Source: an uncultured Ruminococcus sp. | Lineage (GTDB): Bacteria > Bacillota > Clostridia > Oscillospirales > Ruminococcaceae | NCBI GenBank assembly: GCA_946612185.1 | Contig: CAMOEP010000118.1 | Span: forward strand, 1-6,833 | Reading direction: 5' to 3' | DNA: 6,833 bases | Shown: positions 5,502 through 6,833 of the stretch, piece by piece | Numbering within the stretch: the stretch's first letter is position 1 | Layout: each line of letters starts with the position of its first letter | Notes under the pieces: generated by a model | Told to the model about the DNA's origin: nothing | The model's database searches: none | Seen by the model: the letters and a program-made list of their open reading frames with translations, nothing else | Program-made: the position numbers and the translations under genes

Positions 5502-6741
5502 TGAGATCGCTGCAAGTGTTTTGCGAAAGAGCCAGGAACGGAAAAGACGTAAAATAGCCCTTATCCGCAGAATTGCGGTAATTTCAGCAAGTTCTGCCGC
5601 AGCAGCCCTTTCCGCTTTTGTGATATGGCAGTCTGATGCACCTGACAGGCATGATACATATAACAACGTCAGCGACCCTATATACACAACATCTTGCGTT
5701 ACCTCCATGCCGGCTGAAACTACAGACGCTTCTGATACAAAACAGCCCGGTACAGCGGCAGTTACCTCCGGAGAAACTACACCATACACCTCCGTAACGA
5801 CTGCTGCCGCTGTTCCTCCTGTAAACACCGGCACTTCTACAGCGGCGGTTTCTGTATCAGTTACATTCACCACTACCGCTGATAAGGATACGGCAACATC
5901 TGCCGTAATTGCTGCCCATACAACTGCCGCAGATTATTCGTCACCCAGGACAACTTCTGCGGAAACCCCAAAAACAAGCAGCACCTTTGCAGCATCAACA
6001 AATGCAGCAGTACCCACCACTTCGGCTGAACCTCCGGTGACTACTGCTGCAACAGTGCCGTCCACAACGGTTCAGACTACCTCCGAACATGAGACAGAAA
6101 TGTATACCGATACGGAGTACTCCTCGGCAGTATCCACATCAGCCCAGCAGACGTTCACCACGACTTCCTCTGGTACTGACATAACAACGACTGCTTCAAC
6201 TGCCCCGGCAACTACTACCTACCGGACTTTCATCACTACCACCACGGAAATGACTTTCCGGACTACCACCACCACTGAGCCGTACTTTTTCACTACCACC
6301 ACAACAGATTTCCCCTGGTTCACTCAGACATCTACTACTCAGACCAGCGCCGCAACCATGTCAACAAACGATTTCACCCAGCCCACGGAAACTACCACTA
6401 CTACCGAAGCCTACTACATCACCATGCCGGTTTCCGTTACAGTCTGCGATGTGGATACGGGTATGCCGGTGAAGGACGTGGAATGTGAGATACTTATGTA
6501 TGACCAGGAAAACGGAACGTTCCTGACCGAAAGCCCGCTGATAACTGACCGCCGTGGACGCATCTACGCTGAATTTACCATTTCCTCCGCATATAGATAC
6601 TCTGAGATATTTGCAGAGATAGTCTCTGCACCGGAGGGATATTCAATGATGCCGGTAAGTTCAGTAATATATAACAACATTGTCGATGACAATAAATCAC
6701 CTGAATTTACTATATTTATTCAGAAAACAGAAGAGAGTTAA
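5488..6741 (+). CDS. Putative transmembrane anti-sigma factor with Thr-rich stalk
   Basis: A 417-residue single-pass protein. Residues 1-28 form a short, very basic cytoplasmic tail (KSYDEIAASVLRKSQERKRR), 29-47 a transmembrane helix, and about 55-310 a stalk dominated by Thr, Ser, Ala, Pro and Val with runs of three to six Thr. Residues about 313-412 form a compact outer domain, with VTVCDVDTGMPVKDVECEI at the start, TDRRGRIYAEF in the middle and APEGY at 381-385. That pattern resembles SpaA/Cna-B or transthyretin-like beta-sandwiches. The usual first-strand Lys of isopeptide-forming Cna-B domains is not seen. The anti-sigma role is inferred from the 14-base overlap with the ECF gene and the topology: a tail to hold the sigma factor, and an outer domain to sense. 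There is no HxxxCxxC zinc anti-sigma motif, and the tail is shorter than most anti-sigma domains. The alternative is a surface adhesin controlled by its own sigma factor. The stalk may be O-glycosylated. Confidence 0.7.
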   Translation: MKSYDEIAASVLRKSQERKRRKIALIRRIAVISASSAAAALSAFVIWQSDAPDRHDTYNNVSDPIYTTSCVTSMPAETTDASDTKQPGTAAVTSGETTPYTSVTTAAAVPPVNTGTSTAAVSVSVTFTTTADKDTATSAVIAAHTTAADYSSPRTTSAETPKTSSTFAASTNAAVPTTSAEPPVTTAATVPSTTVQTTSEHETEMYTDTEYSSAVSTSAQQTFTTTSSGTDITTTASTAPATTTYRTFITTTTEMTFRTTTTTEPYFFTTTTTDFPWFTQTSTTQTSAATMSTNDFTQPTETTTTTEAYYITMPVSVTVCDVDTGMPVKDVECEILMYDQENGTFLTESPLITDRRGRIYAEFTISSAYRYSEIFAEIVSAPEGYSMMPVSSVIYNNIVDDNKSPEFTIFIQKTEES

Positions 6742-6744
6742 AAA

Positions 6745-6779
6745 AATCGCCGTCTGCACACTTGGTACAGACGGCGATT
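6745..6779. terminator. Perfect 12-bp hairpin, terminator mainly for the minus strand
   Basis: AATCGCCGTCTG (6745-6756) and CAGACGGCGATT (6768-6779) pair exactly around an 11-base loop. On the + strand the stem is followed by ATTAGGG, a poor U-tract. On the minus strand it is followed by a run of T (complement of A 6740-6746). It therefore best fits a gene converging from the right, outside the window, while perhaps also ending the sigma/anti-sigma transcript. Confidence 0.75.
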
Positions 6780-6782
6780 ATT

Positions 6783-6833
6783 AGGGCGTGTTGACACTAA
6801 TCCTAAAGCGCATCTTTTTGGCAGAATTTTACG
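6783..6833. other. Possible insertion-sequence or repeat end at window edge
   Basis: The last bases hold no gene. AGGGCGTGTTGACACTAA begins abruptly after the hairpin and has the look of a terminal inverted repeat of an insertion sequence (GGGCGTGTTGACA-type end). No partner repeat or transposase is in view, so this is only a suggestion. Confidence 0.2.

Overview
The window looks like a chromosomal segment of a Gram-positive gut or rumen clostridium, most likely a Ruminococcus-type member of the Oscillospiraceae. The grounds are AGGAGG-type ribosome binding sites before the + strand genes, AT-rich intergenic spacers with sigma-A-like promoters, a lipobox-type lipoprotein, and long Thr/Ser/Ala-rich linkers in two unrelated surface proteins, a habit typical of that genus. 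The genus is an inference from style and not a database match.

Layout, left to right. A small GtrA-type four-helix membrane protein lies on the minus strand (5-484). A 223-base divergent spacer holds one good promoter candidate for each direction. A lipoprotein with a Thr-rich stalk and a NagZ-like glycoside hydrolase family 3 domain follows (708-2234). A 250-base AT-rich spacer with three promoter-like elements leads to a 755-residue, strongly acidic, membrane-anchored surface protein of unknown function (2485-4752), closed by a strong intrinsic terminator (4773-4805). After a 194-base spacer with a perfect 15-base palindrome comes a two-gene operon: an ECF-type sigma factor (4947-5501) overlapped by 14 bases by a membrane protein (5488-6741) with a short basic cytoplasmic tail, one transmembrane helix, a stalk of about 250 residues dominated by Thr and Ser, and a small beta-sandwich-like outer domain. 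A perfect 12-bp hairpin with its U-tract on the minus strand follows, and the last 50 bases have an IS-end-like look.

How it may work together. All five genes encode envelope functions or their control. The last two have the layout of a sigma/anti-sigma pair in which a surface domain on a long, possibly glycosylated stalk senses something outside and controls release of the sigma factor inside. The N-terminal tail is not a recognisable zinc anti-sigma domain, so the anti-sigma role rests on context. This pair is the best candidate for an undescribed system here; it recalls the SigI/RsgI logic of cellulolytic clostridia but uses an ECF sigma factor and a different outer domain. The GH3 lipoprotein and the acidic surface protein could be co-acting envelope proteins or regulon members, but nothing in the sequence proves it.
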